From the NCBI GenBank assembly GCA_031002005.1, contig CM061921.1, forward strand, positions 179,746,935 through 179,810,934: DNA of 64,000 nucleotides, written 5' to 3'. The DNA comes from Vandiemenella viatica. Taxonomy: Eukaryota; Arthropoda; Insecta; Orthoptera; Morabidae. Made by a program: the position numbers and the translations under genes. The notes below the pieces were generated by a model. That model was not told where the DNA came from and did not search any database. It saw only the letters and a list, made by a program, of their open reading frames with translations. Below, piece after piece: positions 22,451 through 33,761 of this stretch; positions within the stretch are counted from its first letter, which is position 1; every line of letters starts with the position of its first letter.

Positions 22451-23030
22451 TTCGAAGTGATAAATACCGCTCTTTCAGTGGAATGAATGATTTTTGAATT
22501 CGCAGCAGTCATTCCCCAGATTTTGCCATTTTAGCATTGTTTGGGTCTATTGTTTTAGTTGCTCACTTTCTTTTTTAATTGTATCTTTTTCTTTTAATAG
22601 CTGACATAACCAACCCTACAAGAAAGCAATTTATATCGCCCAACAGGCTAGCTTATCTTTTATTTCTCTAACTGGAACTTCAGTGAGTTTTTGTTCACAA
22701 ATATCGTTTAGATGTTAGACTAATTCCACGTACTGGTTTCAGATTTTTTCACCACACTGGTTTAAAACAGTCAGAGTTTTTTTCTGGCGACCCCGCGTAG
22801 GCGGCAGCACAATATTTGTTGACTGTAGTGATTCACTGCGAGGCGCCGACTCAGCTCCGCCACAGTGCTCACGTCCTTTCGCACACAGGTCTTAGAACAT
22901 TTATTTAAACTATGTGTTTTGTCCGATACACTTAGAGCTTCGTTCGTCGACAAGAATCGCGATCAGAAGCGAGAGCAATCCGACTGGAAACACGACGCGG
23001 CAGCCATCTTGCCTTGCCTTACCTTTTAGG
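22451..23030 (-). pseudogene. R1/I-type LINE ORF1 N-terminal part and 5' leader
   Basis: Minus-strand reading gives LTVLNQCGEKIWNQYVELV, then ICEQKLTEVPVREIKDK and a Lys/Glu-rich stretch (LLKEKDTIKKESEQLKQ) consistent with a coiled coil. The leader ends near 23000 with the phrase CAAGATGGCTGCCG; a close variant (ATATGGCTGCCG) begins the LINE copy ending at 42490. Stops interrupt it. It continues below the SINE at 22213-22450. Confidence 0.65.
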
Positions 23031-23109
23031 ACAGTATAACTGGTAGGCGGTACACTAAATTCATGATATAATAGATCTTCAATACCCAGTTGTTTCTTCT
23101 TCTTTTAGT

Positions 23110-23260
23110 TATCAATCCGCAGATTTCCAGCCTTGGTAGCGTGGGCGTTGTATGGGTCGCCGGTTCTAGTCCGGCCTAGGGCATGGGTGGTTTTAATTAA
23201 GTGTTGTGTCCGTCAAGTATTTTCCTTTCACTTGTGCTCATTAATAATACCAAAAGATTC
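23110..23260 (+). mobile_element. tRNA-derived SINE (family C)
   Basis: Head GCCGGTTCTAGTCCGGCC (B-box like) followed by TAGGGCATGGGTGG and TTTCACTTGTG. The same architecture occurs at 25035-25130, defining a third SINE family. Confidence 0.6.
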
Positions 23261-24010
23261 TATATACACAATGGATGAGTAAAAGAAACAAACTTGTTGG
23301 CCGAATAGCAGCTGTAAGGCCGAATGCCATTTTTAGAGAGGAAAAAAGAAAATAATCCTAAGCTTTGTTTGTAGCGATTCTCCATGTATGTCGCTTCTCT
23401 GCATTCCTTTCTAATTCATCATAGCTACTGTATTTCATGTTATTCATAATTTGATTGACGTAGCTTACTCTTCCTCGTCCTCTGTGGTTTTTTCTTCTAT
23501 TTTTCTTTCAATAATGTCCTTGAACAAACCATTGTGACGAAAATCATGGCCTGTCAGCTTGTCTCTTCTTTTCTGTAGGTCCTTCCAGGATCTTCGTTTC
23601 TTAGAAATTTTTCTGGATATATTTCATCATTAGTGACATAATCCATCCAGCTTAACTTCAGCATTACCAGGACTAAAAAAGAAACATGTCCATGCGCGGA
23701 GGAGACTCGCAGACGCACAGAGGTGAAGTCCGGAGTTCTACAATTATAACAATTACGAGGAATGACACCGCTTTCCTCATAACATTGATAGCCGTCGTGG
23801 TTTTTTTTCCTTCTTTTTTTTTAAATAAACAGCAGACACTCTATTAGCAAATGCAGTTATATGACGAATGCTGAAAATATTCGCTAAAATACACACTAAA
23901 AAAATATAGAACCAATAAGATATTTTGAATGGACTAAGTCATACTTTCTATCGCTCCAGCATTATTGAACTGTGCTTAAAAACTCAATTTTTAAGATGAG
24001 TCAGAAAAGT
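23261..24010. other. Unassigned sequence
   Basis: No gene recognised. Pyrimidine-rich and T-rich tracts near 23485-23640 and 23800-23825. No long frame. Confidence 0.45.
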
Positions 24011-24011
24011 A

Positions 24012-24247
24012 ACACCGGGAGTGGTTAACGTTCTGGCCTCGTATTGGGGATGACGCCGGTTCGAATCCCCGTCCGGGCATCCAGATTTGGGTTTTCCATG
24101 GTTTCCCCAAATTACTCCAGGTGAATGCCGGGATGCTTCCCTCAAAAGACCATTACCGATTTCCTTCCCGTTCCTTGTCACCAATCCCATACCCCGTCTA
24201 ATGACCTCTACGTCGACGAGGCGTAAAGCCATAAGTAAAAAAAAAAA
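24012..24247 (+). mobile_element. SINE family A, complete
   Basis: Head from CACCGGGAGTGG, B box GGTTCGAATCCCC (24058-24070), body with TTTTCCATGGTTTCCCC, 3' end CGTCGACGAGGCGTAAAGCC and an A tail. No clear duplication at the ends. Confidence 0.88.
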
Positions 24248-24514
24248 CCTAAATGTTCCATTTTTATCACCGTAACATAATTAGAAGGTAGGCTTAACTT
24301 AAATCGCAGTAAAATGCCGTTACAACAATTTTAATAATGTTTTTTTAATAAATAGGAAATGTAAATTCACCTGTAATGTGATTTAGAATTTTCAGAGTTT
24401 AAAGCATTAAGAATGCAAGTAGGAAATATTTTATATATCCCGTTATTTTTAACTATCACGGCTACTTCAAACTTTTGTGTCATGCATTACTTCTTGTCCA
24501 CCAAGACAGACAGG

Positions 24515-24706
24515 CGAGCGGTAGTGAATGCTATTGAGTGGCATTCGGGAGGACGCGGATTCAAACCCCGTCGGACATTCAATTTTAGTTTTCCGTGGTG
24601 AATACCAGTAAATTTCCTTCAAAAGGCCGTGGTCGAATCCTTTAATGATTCTATTTCCCAATAATCTCCGGCCTCAAATGATACTGGCGTCGACGAGACG
24701 AAAAAA
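24515..24706 (+). mobile_element. SINE family A, internally deleted
   Basis: Tail-side landmark GGCGTCGACGAGACG and head-side GGGAGGACGCGGATTC are present, but the middle lacks the CCCCAAATCACTCC block. An older, shortened copy. Confidence 0.7.
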
Positions 24707-24884
24707 AACTTCTAGCAGATCACACTCTGGATTAAAAGATTCGTTACAGAACCACCTTCCAGTATCATTTAATCAGAAGAAATTCCCCCCCACCCCAAAA
24801 AAAAATTACATATCTGTAGTTTGCTTTGGCCCTTTTACATTTACGGATTTATGTTATTCAACTTCCGTGCTGGGTAGCGAAGTG

Positions 24885-25045
24885 GGTCGCCAGTTCATTA
24901 GATGGGGGAAAGGAGCGGGAACAGATTTAGCCATGGCCTTTTTGAGGAACGATGAAAACCAAAATCTAGGTGGATGGACAGAGATTTGAACTCGCGTCCT
25001 TCCAAATGCAAGGCTTCAGCGTTACCGGCACGCTCGGTCACCGGT
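24885..25045 (-). mobile_element. SINE family A, diverged
   Basis: Minus orientation: CCATGGCCTTTTTGAGGAA, then GGATGGACAGAGATTTG and CGCGTCCTTCCAAATGC (head). Shorter than the reference and diverged. Confidence 0.65.
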
Positions 25046-25130
25046 GCGAGTCCGGCCGAGGGCGTGGGTGCTAAGTAGGTGATGTGTATGCATTGTGTCG
25101 TCTTTCACTTGTATGAGGATAAAGCATTCG
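25035..25130 (+). mobile_element. SINE family C fragment
   Basis: GGTGCGAGTCCGGCCGAGGGCGTGGG followed by a TTTCACTTGTATG end; matches 23110-23260. It abuts the head of the family A copy. Confidence 0.55.
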
Positions 25131-25399
25131 ATAATACGCCATTACGCAGTATCATCACATATAAACAATGTAGCCGTTTGAATGACTATCGGTTCAAAAA
25201 TCATTAAAAAAATTAACAATATTATTCAACCAAACACTTTTATTCATATCAGTATAAAAGTAGAACCAAAAAGCGTTTGGCTGTAGCCAGAAAAATCTCA
25301 AATATCCACGCCATCTGATTACAAAAAATCTTTGTTTTGTGTCAGTTGGTAACATAGCTTAGTACTAAAAAGTATTTACGATTATTAATATATAGAATA
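25131..25399. other. AT-rich flank of the Helitron cluster
   Basis: No feature recognised. The base just outside the outer Helitron 3' end (25399, T on the minus strand) fits the A|T insertion preference of Helitrons. Confidence 0.5.
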
Positions 25400-25499
25400 C
25401 TAGCGGATCCGGTCACGTGTTGCTGTGACTCAGATATTATAGTACGTTGAAACAATGTTATTCTAAACTACCTAATGTAGTCAAATTAATATTCACTAA

Positions 25500-25540
25500 C
25501 TAGCTGACCCGGTGAACTTCGTATCACCTACATCATGAGA
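25500..25540 (-). other. Helitron 3' terminus with hairpin
   Basis: Minus strand GGTGATACGAAGTTCACC can pair GGTGA with TCACC; GGGTCAG and then CTAG follow. This is the structure that ends rolling-circle transposition. A second, independent hairpin plus CTAG ends exactly 100 bp further on at 25400. Confidence 0.85.
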
Positions 25541-28500
25541 TGGCAAGACCTGACATTACAAATCAAAAACTCTTTATTGTCATGACTGTACAGTTGTGTC
25601 TCTTTTGTGCACGTCACGGTTTATGCAGTTGTTCTACTACAGACACTTATGTCAACAAATAAGGTGCCTACAATTTTTTTGTTTGGTCTGTAATGTAATA
25701 TGCATTGCCCGTTTTGAAAAAAGTGGATCAAGCGGCAGGACAACCAAAGTTCATGGCCTAGTTGTTATAACATTTTGTTACTTTGTGACGAATGTAAAAC
25801 AATAATAATTTTATTTCGGACGGATATGTTTTAGTAACAAAACCACATTTACATTTCACATACACCCATATGCATACCCTCACACACATTCAGCATACTA
25901 TATCTCACACTTTTGGTTGGTTCTTAAACGAAATTTGCTAATAATTCAATTGAATACAAATTTTTATCTATATTAAATACAACACATTTGTACACTTAAT
26001 CAATTTAAAGCTTTCTGATAAACTATATTTTTTGTCTTTTTTTGCGGTGCGTAAATATATAAAGACGATGGTTGTCCGACGCGCGAACACGTGACGTATA
26101 ATTGTCCATGCGCGAAACAGGGAAACTCCAAGTTGATTCCGCAAACTTGCAACGACTGGCCTTGCGATTTATTTATGGTAATTGCAAAGGCCAGACGCAC
26201 GGGAAATTGTAGACGCTTAAAATCGAATGGCAAATCCGTTGGAATCATCGGTATACGCGGAATCAAGACATCCTCACCTTTGTATTTTCCCTTGATGATC
26301 GTGGCCTCGATCACGTTATTAATTAGCTTTTTCACAGCAAGTCTTGTTCCATTGCACAGTCGAGGTTGATTAATGTTACGCAGCATAATCACAACTGATC
26401 CTACTTTTAACTGTAAATTGTGAGGTGGTAGTCCAGGCAATTCTAGTGAATTTAAATACTCTGTGGGATAATTGACTACATCATCCTGGTTTGTAACTGT
26501 GTCGACTGATTTGTATGAAAACAACTCTCCTGGAAGAAAGTTCTGAATGGTCGCATTGAGATCATCGACATCTTTGTTTTTGGCCGCCAATATTGCTCGT
26601 TCACTCGGCCAACTATGGTTACTAAACTGTTGTTCTATGTCCGTAAAAACTCGCTGAATAAGCTCCTCTTTTGAGTCAGTGAAGAGACAGAAATTCGTGG
26701 GTAGTGTAATTAATCCGGTCTAGGTGTCAATTGCGACCTTACCATTTCCAATATCTAATAACTGCTTCGAAAACACAACCGCAGTTTGATCTTGTTGCAA
26801 AAACACTCGCATGTTAGTTGTTAATTGGAGTGTCTTTACATGCCGCCACAAATTAGATGACTTTAGGCATGCGTTTAGTTCGTCAGCAACAGTTGATCGG
26901 GGAATAATTGGAAGAGTCTGACGAAAATCACCTGACAACAGAATCATGGCTCCACCAAAAATGTTTTGGTTGTCACGAAGATCTTTTAACGTTCTGTCCA
27001 ATGCCTCCAGTGACCTCTTGTGGGCCATCATACACTCATCCCAAACGATCAATTTGCATATCTGTAGAACCTTCGCCATTGCGCTGTTTTTCGTGATGTT
27101 TCAAACTGGCACTTCGTTGATTTGCATGTTTAGTGGTAATTTTAAGGCAGAATGTGCGGTTCGTCCACCTTCTAACAATGTTGCAGCTATTCCAGATGAA
27201 GCCAATGCTAGGGCTACTTCATTTTGCGATCTGATCTTTGCCAACAGCAATGAAATTATGAACGTTTTTCCAGTCCCCCCGGGAGCATCAAGAAAGTAAA
27301 TTCCACCAGATCCACTGTTGACAGTGTCTATCAAAGTATCGTACGCAATTCTTTGTTGTTCATTCAATTGCGGAACATTTGAACGAACTGTTTCGGTCAA
27401 TACTTCAATATCGTACTGTCGTTCTCTTTGTAACTCAAGGTTAAATGCATCGCGCATAGAACGATCTGATGATGTCATGCCCAAACACGACAATACTATA
27501 TTAGCCATCAATAAACACATATCTTCTATCATTATTAATGTCTCATTGTAAATTTCTGTAGTAATTTGTAGTGTAGGATTCAAAGATTGACAACGCACAC
27601 GATGCAAAACATCCTCAGACATGTCATCCCTATATTTGATCCACAAATCTTTCGGATTCGAGGGGAAACATGTTGATATTATAATCGCAAACAATGTGCG
27701 AATTTGATGCGGCGATGAAGAAATGACGGATTCCTTGAGCGTATTATCCCAATGCGAATCGTTCTCGAGCAACTGTAGTAGTTGACACGCCTCGCGGTAA
27801 GTCGCACGTATATGTCCATCAACTGTTCTCAGTTGTTGAAACGATGTCAGACCACGAACATTCACCAACAACAATCGAAGATAATAACATTCATCGTTAT
27901 TTGGATGAACTGTGTATATGCGACCTAGAGCGTCTGAGGCAAATACATTTGGGTGTCCTTCAACTGGTGATCCTTGTTTCGACGCTGAAACGATTTCGAT
28001 GATGCGTTCCACGTGTAATAGCGTGGCATATCAGCATACAGCAAACTGCGTGCGACAAACTGAGAAGAAACTTGTCAATGTGATCGATGGTGGACGTGCC
28101 GCTCTATCCGCCGCGTTCTCTTGATTTAAATACACTCGTTGTCCATTTTCTAGATGAACTGCCAAATGGACTACTGTAGGATGTCTTTCGTGGATCGAAA
28201 AAGAAAATATGCGCCAAATAGCTTCGTTGCTACTTATATAGCGACCCATCTGCTACTGAGATACTTCATCATTTGCATTTGTTATAGCGAAGATGGCCAT
28301 GTCGCTACCTTTGTTAACATATTTACATATGTACTTTATCGACTGGACGGAGTTACAATATTCCACATTGATGTGAGCTTCAAAAGCTTTTGACAATAGT
28401 GGCGAGTACGGCACAATCCAACGATTGTCTACTTCAAAATCTTGTCCTTTTACCTTCACAACTACCGATCGCCCACCGTCCGCAACTGATCGCCGACGAT

Positions 28501-29310
28501 ACAGTGGGTAACCGTCATTTCCCGTGGTGGTTTCATCAATCAGGTCTCTCGGGTATCACTTGGAGCACTTGCCGTCGACCATACAGGGTGAGTTGTTGTT
28601 GAAAATTCCGCAAGGTCCATGTATCATGTGTTTAGTCACTACTGCATGCAATTTTGGGTCAACTGTTTCATCGGGAATCTCAGCTGAAATTATGGAATCA
28701 ATTTCATCTGGCCTTATTTTGTCAACTAACCAAACTAATATGTGCGCATGTGGAAGACCACGCTTTTGCCACTCAACAGAGTTCATCCAACAACGGACTT
28801 GGCCATAAACACGATGCTTTGTAATGAAATTCATTAGAGATTTCAATTTTTGTTTAAAAACTATGGCAGTGATGTCATGTCTATCAAGTGGTGTTTGGCC
28901 TTGTAGCAATTCCTTCTTGATTTCTATCCATTGTGGGTTACAGGTGAATGTAATGAATAGGTCTGGGCGGCCATATTGTCTAACATACGACATCGCATCT
29001 TGCGCGTACTCGTGCATGTGGCGCGGACTTCCTAAGTAAGTGGCTGGCAAAATTGTCATTCTTCCCACATTATTTACGTTGCCATCGACATTAATAGCAT
29101 CACGGAGATGAATGTATTCTTCAGATCGAAGCTGCCGTTGGTTCAAACGGATGTACGTCAATCGTTCAGTCTTAATTTTGACATACATGTCAACTGCAAA
29201 CTGATGAAAAAGCCGTTGACACATTAAAATGTTATTTACTTCACCTTCACGGATCATGAGTCTGTATGAATAAAAATTCATTGCACTAACTTTTTTGTTG
29301 GTTTCAGCAC

Positions 29311-29388
29311 CTGAAATCGTAAATGGAAACAATTACATAGATATATTGAATTTTAAAATTATTATTTAATATCGTTTAATCTAGTTAC
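29311..29388 (-). other. Helitron gene intron 2, 78 nt
   Basis: Minus strand: GTAACTAG at the donor (29388) and GATTTCAG at the acceptor (29311). Removing it joins NQVTG to AETNKKV in frame, as expected for the family. AT-rich interior. Confidence 0.85.
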
Positions 29389-29884
29389 CTGTTACTTGAT
29401 TAACCATTTGGATATTAAAATGGTATCCGTCTTCTCCTTGCCAGAAGATTAATGGATATTGTAACACGTCATAACTCCTATGCGTTTCAGACACACGTTT
29501 CAATTCATTGTTCCGACGATGAAGCACGATATCTCTAGACTGCAAATTTTCTCCAACAACGACAATAGCCACTTCGTCGATTGTCGGAGAATTAAACCTC
29601 CCTGCATGCTCACCAGCAGGCGTTTTGTCAGCTCTAATGACGATATTATGGCTGTCCGATGGCATCCGATCCAATGCCATTTTGAACATTTTTACTAAGT
29701 CATTGTTCTGATGAAGAAACGTTTGCAGTTCTTGGACAATGGTTCGCTTCACTGTTGGATTATGAGCACAACGCTTATCAACTTCAGCATCCTGATTGCC
29801 CATAAAATAAATTTGTAAGAATTGATGATCTGCATCTGGAAGAGGCAGCAGCGCTCCCAGTAGGTGATAAATTTGTCCTTGTAT

Positions 29885-29962
29885 CTGCAATTGTTTATGA
29901 TCTTGTTAAATTATTTACAAATACAAATTTTAATTTTATCAAAAACAATTGTGATATACTAC
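29885..29962 (-). other. Helitron gene intron 1, 78 nt
   Basis: Minus strand: GTAGTATATC donor (29962) and AATTGCAG acceptor (29885). Removal joins PTFK to IQGQIYHLLG in frame, the family consensus. The same length as intron 2. Confidence 0.88.
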
Positions 29963-30749
29963 CTTGAAAGTGGGCATGAAATTGTCCTGTACAATATGCG
30001 TGGCGCCAAACGACGTCATTTGAAAGCAATTGTTATATATTTGGATGTTGGCCAAGAAGTGTTTAGAGTCATTTCCCATACCAGAAACTAATGAGCGTAA
30101 TGGATCTGGTGGTGGGATCAATTGTGGCAATTTTACTTTACCACCAGCACAACATAATCCAGTAGATTCACCGCTGTATTTTAACGCTCTACAATATTGA
30201 CAAATGGTTGTCATTTCCCCAATTGTTACGGATTTGTCGGCATAATAATCTATTTCCGGGTCGTAGTGGAATGCTGCTCGTTCCAGGTTTACAGGAACAC
30301 TGCGTCAGCGGAATCGCTCTATTTCATTAAGTCGTGCTCGCTGTTGTTGTGTTTGATGTGCCCGAACTCGTTCCATTCTAAGCCTACTTCATTATTATTC
30401 ACTGTGGAACGCAATTCTGCCATACTAATGCGAAAGTTATCATTATCCGTCTCTCGCTGGTCATCAGTGCGGTTTGCACGTGAGGTAGCTCGTCGCACAT
30501 TTGATTGACTTCGACGTCCTAAGTCAGGTCGTCTTCTCCTTGGCATTTTAAAACAATAACAGTAAATAAAGTTCTCGCGCACTGAAACACTTCCAAGTGA
30601 CACTATTATGTATTTCTAAAATCGTAATACACGATAGTCCGCCCGAATGTTGTGGATATATGTTATCTATTCGAAGTACCAAAGTAGACTGAAACTATTT
30701 ATCGTTAAAATAAAACTCAATAGCGTCTTTTATTTCATGATAGTCAATT

Positions 30750-31490
30750 GTTTAAGGCATGCAGTGTTGTCAACCATATATTCGCAGTATTTTTCTGTAT
30801 ATTTAATATTATACGTGTGCAATTTTCCATCGAAATCGGACGGAATCTGTGGGTTTGTGTAAATTAGATTAAATGAATACATTTGAAAGTTTGTTTTTAG
30901 TAAAAATTAGATATACATGTATACATTTTTATTACTGTTTCATTGCATGTAGTCAGTAATTTTATATTTGTTTTACAGTATATGTGTGCCAATTTCCATC
31001 AAAATCAGATAAAATGAGTGTATTTTTTAAATTATGGGTTATAAAGGGGAAGAGGGGATGGTTTTGGGGTGGAAAAGGGGATAGGGATTGGGTTTTTGTT
31101 AAACTAATCTTTTAAAAATTATATATGTTCAAAGTTCCATGGAAATCGGATAAAAAGTGTGGGTTTGTGTAAAAATTAAGGGGTGGGAAGGGGGAAACGT
31201 GATGCGGTTTTGGAAAACCAAATGTAGGCAGTATTTTTCTGTTTATTTTACAGTATACATATGCAAATTTCCATCAAAATCGGATAAAATCTGTGGGTTT
31301 GTGTAAATTAGGGGGATGTGAAGGGAATGAGGGGTTGCGTTTTTGGAAACCATATACAGAATGAGGGGTTGCGTTTTTGGAAACCATATACAGGCAATAT
31401 ATTTCAGTTTGTTTTCAAGAATACGTGTGCAAATTTTGGTGGAAATCGGACAAAATCTATTGGGTTGTTTAAATTATGGGGTGTTATGGG
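30750..31490 (-). repeat. Repeated units in the Helitron 5' leader
   Basis: The block around AATTTCCATCAAAATCGGA plus TGTGGGTTTGTGTAAATT (+ strand reading) occurs about five times, near 30820, 30990, 31130, 31265 and 31435, spaced roughly 130-170 bp and diverged. A short exact repeat (GAGGGGTTGCGTTTTTGG) lies at about 31328 and 31362. They lie between the 5' end and the coding start. Confidence 0.75.
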
Positions 31491-31809
31491 GAGAAAGGGG
31501 TGGTTTTTTGGAAATTTTATTTCTTAGGAACCATCTTCGAAACGCTCTAGACAACTCACCAAAGTTTCACCGTAATCGGATGAACGGTTTAGGAGCACAT
31601 AGAGCATAAAGAAAACTCACATTGATTTTTATATATAAGATTAAATTGTCGTTTTTAGTATTTTCCTCGCAATTTTTCCATTTTTTCTCACCGTTTAAAC
31701 CTTCCCTGAACCTCCACAAATATTTCAAGATCAAAATTAGCCAAATCGGTCTAGCCATTCCCGAGTTTTAGCGAGACTAACGAACAGCAATTCATTTTTA
31801 TATATAAGA

Positions 31810-32087
31810 TAAAGGCAAAAGCGTTTTAGACGATTTGAAAATTCAAAAGTAATTGAGAGTTGAAATTAAGGACAAACGAACATAAAAAAATTTAATTACA
31901 TTTTATTACAAATTACTTAATTGAAAATATGTAAAAAATTGATATTTAAAAAATAAATAAATTATTTTTATTTATTTATAAATTGAAATTTCAGTTTTAT
32001 AAATGAGGTAGATGAAGTTGATTTTTAAACATTTTTAACAATTATTTTCATTATTTTAAATTATTACAATTTATAATTTTAATTTAT
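31810..32087. other. AT-rich spacer
   Basis: No gene. A-rich and T-rich sequence between the outer Helitron 5' end and the next Helitron remnant. Confidence 0.5.
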
Positions 32088-32294
32088 CTAAGCGCTAATT
32101 GGTTTACAATATTTTTGGTTAGCCGGTCTTTTTAACTGTGGCGACATTCTTTTAAACAATTGAATAAGTTGATTATTATTTTCCAACAATACCGCAATTG
32201 CTCTCTCTTTTGCTTGTTCGAGGAAATTATACTGGCACCTAGTTGTCACGCGTTCTTCACAAAATATAGATGTGGAGAAACTTCGGGACATCAT
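32088..32294 (-). pseudogene. Second Helitron Rep remnant, part 2
   Basis: Minus frame contains RCQYNFLEQAKERAIAVLLE and NQLIQLFKRMSPQL, the block of the Helitron N-terminal region corresponding to QELQTFLHQNNDLVKMFKMA in the larger copy near 29700. It is too diverged to be the same family. It continues part 1 (32562-32735) across a SINE. Confidence 0.7.
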
Positions 32295-32325
32295 TAGGCA
32301 TCGGCATCAACGACCCAATCTTATG

Positions 32326-32553
32326 ACCGAGCGGTTAGCGTTCTCGCCTCGCATTCGGGAGGACGGCGGTTCAAATCCCCGTCCAGGCATCCAGATTTGG
32401 GTTTTCCATGGTTTCCCCAAATCACTCCAGGCAAATGCCGGGATGCTTCCTTCAAAAGGTCATGGCCGAATTCCTTCCCATTACTTGCCCCCATCCTTTC
32501 CTGTCTCTAAAGTCCTCGATGTTAAAAAGAGACGTAAAGCAGTTAAAAAAAAT
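32326..32553 (+). mobile_element. SINE family A inserted in Helitron remnant
   Basis: Complete family A copy: GAGCGGTTAGCG head, B box GGTTCAAATCCCC, CATGGTTTCCCC body, A tail. ATCTTATG is found on both sides (32318-32325 and 32554-32561). It splits the second Helitron remnant. Confidence 0.9.
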
Positions 32554-32561
32554 ATCTTATG

Positions 32562-32735
32562 GTACACCTGGCCTTTTATTTTGAATGTAATTTCAAAATG
32601 ACGTCCAACAGATGTGAGATCGCAAATTTTAGTTGCTCCAAAAGACGTCATCTGGAAGCAGGAATTGAATTTGCGTGTCTTGCGCAGAAACAATTTCGAA
32701 TCGTTTGATTCGCAAGCAAGAAGTGATTGCAAAGG
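32562..32735 (-). pseudogene. Second Helitron Rep remnant, part 1
   Basis: Minus frame ESNDSKLFLRKTRKFNSCFQ, then MTSFGATKI and FKIKGQVYHK. It aligns with GNDSKHFLANIQIYNNCFQ and MTSFGATHI in the main Helitron. The intron found there is absent at the FK|I-GQ junction in this copy, so this could be an intronless family or a retroposed piece. Confidence 0.75.
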
Positions 32736-32900
32736 ACCACGGAAGCGTTCTGGCGTACTTCACATTGCACAGTAAGCTGTGCCAGAGATGAAAATCGGGT
32801 TAAATGCCTATGAAAATCCTCGCCGAGACAGGGATTCGAACCGGTGACCTTTCGATCTACAGCCAGACGCCTTAACCACTGAGCCACCTGACCACTCGCT
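32735..32900 (-). mobile_element. SINE family B, 3'-truncated
   Basis: Minus strand: GGTGGCTCAGTGGTTAAGGC (A box), TAGATCGAAAGGTCACCGG and B box GGTTCGAATCCCTG, then GGCGAGGATTTTCATAGG. The head resembles tRNA-Tyr (the TGTAGATC anticodon region). Related to 7751-8037. Confidence 0.8.
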
Positions 32901-32914
32901 ATTAAATTAGAAAT

Positions 32915-33355
32915 TGGATAAGCTTGGAGTAATGGAAGGGAGAATTATAAGGAAAATTTTGGGTCCATTTTAAAATGTAGTACAATGGAAGATAAGAACT
33001 AATGAGGAAATATATCATAACATTGAAAAAATAACAGAATCAGTCAGAAAAAAGGAGAATGATATTTTTCCGACACATCTATCGCATGGATGACACCAGG
33101 CTAACAAAAAAAGATATTAAAATATTTTTTGGGATTCAAGAGGTTAAAAAAGATTTGAACCGAAATAATAACAGTGAACAGTATGGAAGGAAAATATTTT
33201 TGAAAGCAGATTTCGAATATGACAGGATTCCAAAGTAGAGGGGAGAAGAAAACGGGTGCAAAGTGGTCTGAAGAGAGAAAGAGAAAACACAGTGCAATAA
33301 TGAAGGAGTACTGGAGAGGAAGAAAGAAAAACAACGTGGTCCCTAGCTGGCCATA
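32915..33355 (+). pseudogene. LINE polymerase C-terminal tail
   Basis: + strand reading with frameshifts: LIRKILGPF, NEEIYHNIEKITESVRKKR, FFRHIYRMDDTRLTKK, then KKTGAKWSEERKRKHSAIMK and EYWRGRKK. This matches the charged C-terminal tail of insect endonuclease-reverse transcriptase LINEs. No RT domain accompanies it. Confidence 0.7.
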
Positions 33356-33700
33356 ACTAAAAGAAGAAGAAAAATGAGAAGTAAGCAACAAATACTTACA
33401 CGTTTTTGAAATTATCGTAACGTTTTCTTCAATGTTATATTCATGTGTGTGATTACATTGTCGTTAAATATCATAACATACAAACGATACACAACACAAT
33501 ACACAGCACAATTATAAAAATGATACTACCCGAAAAATTCACAAAACTGGGTTAAGTCATACATAAACACATATGACGTGGAGTAGACTGTAACTTAAAT
33601 AAATCGGAACACAACGCCATCTACAGCATGGTTACCCAACCTATATAACCAAATGTTGTGTCGATAAATTAATACATCCCCATGTGTTAGAAACCTATGG

Positions 33701-33706
<6 letters not shown>

Positions 33707-33761
<55 letters not shown>

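Larger units (their letters stand above)
25990..30546 (-). pseudogene. Helitron Rep-helicase, two introns, few lesions
   Basis: The start is probably the ATG at 30546 (MPRRRRPDLGRR). Rep region: [26 protein letters not shown] and the HUH motif [11 protein letters not shown], then the two catalytic tyrosines in IKYICKYVNKG (near 28330). Helicase region: Walker A DAPGGTGKTF (near 27270), Walker B-type IVWDECMMAH, ILLSGDFRQTLP, LTTNMRV, and the last motifs FAITINKSQGQSL and LYVTCSRV. The protein ends at 25998. Disabling changes: frameshift and stop near 30300-30370; in-frame stops at 28556 (TGA), 28253 (TAG), 27101 (TGA), 26720 (TAG); frameshifts near 27980-28040. Several stops look like single C-to-T changes. 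Two 78-nt introns interrupt it. Confidence 0.92.
25500..31640 (-). mobile_element. Nearly complete autonomous-type Helitron, 6.14 kb
   Basis: Minus strand: 5' end TCTTATATATAAAAATCAAT at 31640 (A outside), 3' end CTAG at 25503-25500 (T outside). A hairpin lies just before it: GGTGA-8-nt loop-TCACC, seven bases from CTAG. It encodes a Rep-helicase of normal length (see 25990-30546). About 1 kb of 5' leader (30550-31640) holds repeated units. Helitrons move by rolling-circle-like transposition with a HUH nuclease and PIF1-type helicase. The lesions are few, so this is a young but dead copy. Confidence 0.88.
25400..31809 (-). mobile_element. Outer small Helitron (about 269 bp without its insert)
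   Basis: On the minus strand it begins TCTTATATATAAAAATGAAT at 31809 (preceded by A) and ends with hairpin GTCAC-loop-GTGAC and then GGATCCGCTAG at 25400 (followed by T). TC start, subterminal 3' hairpin, CTAG end and A|T target are the Helitron signature. Its own sequence is only 31641-31809 plus 25400-25499. The rest is a second Helitron. It is presumably a non-autonomous member mobilised in trans. Confidence 0.7.

Noticed and set aside
32820..32900. Functional tRNA-Tyr gene
   Set aside because: The head resembles tRNA-Tyr, but it continues into a SINE body shared with 7751-8037 and cannot form a full tRNA.
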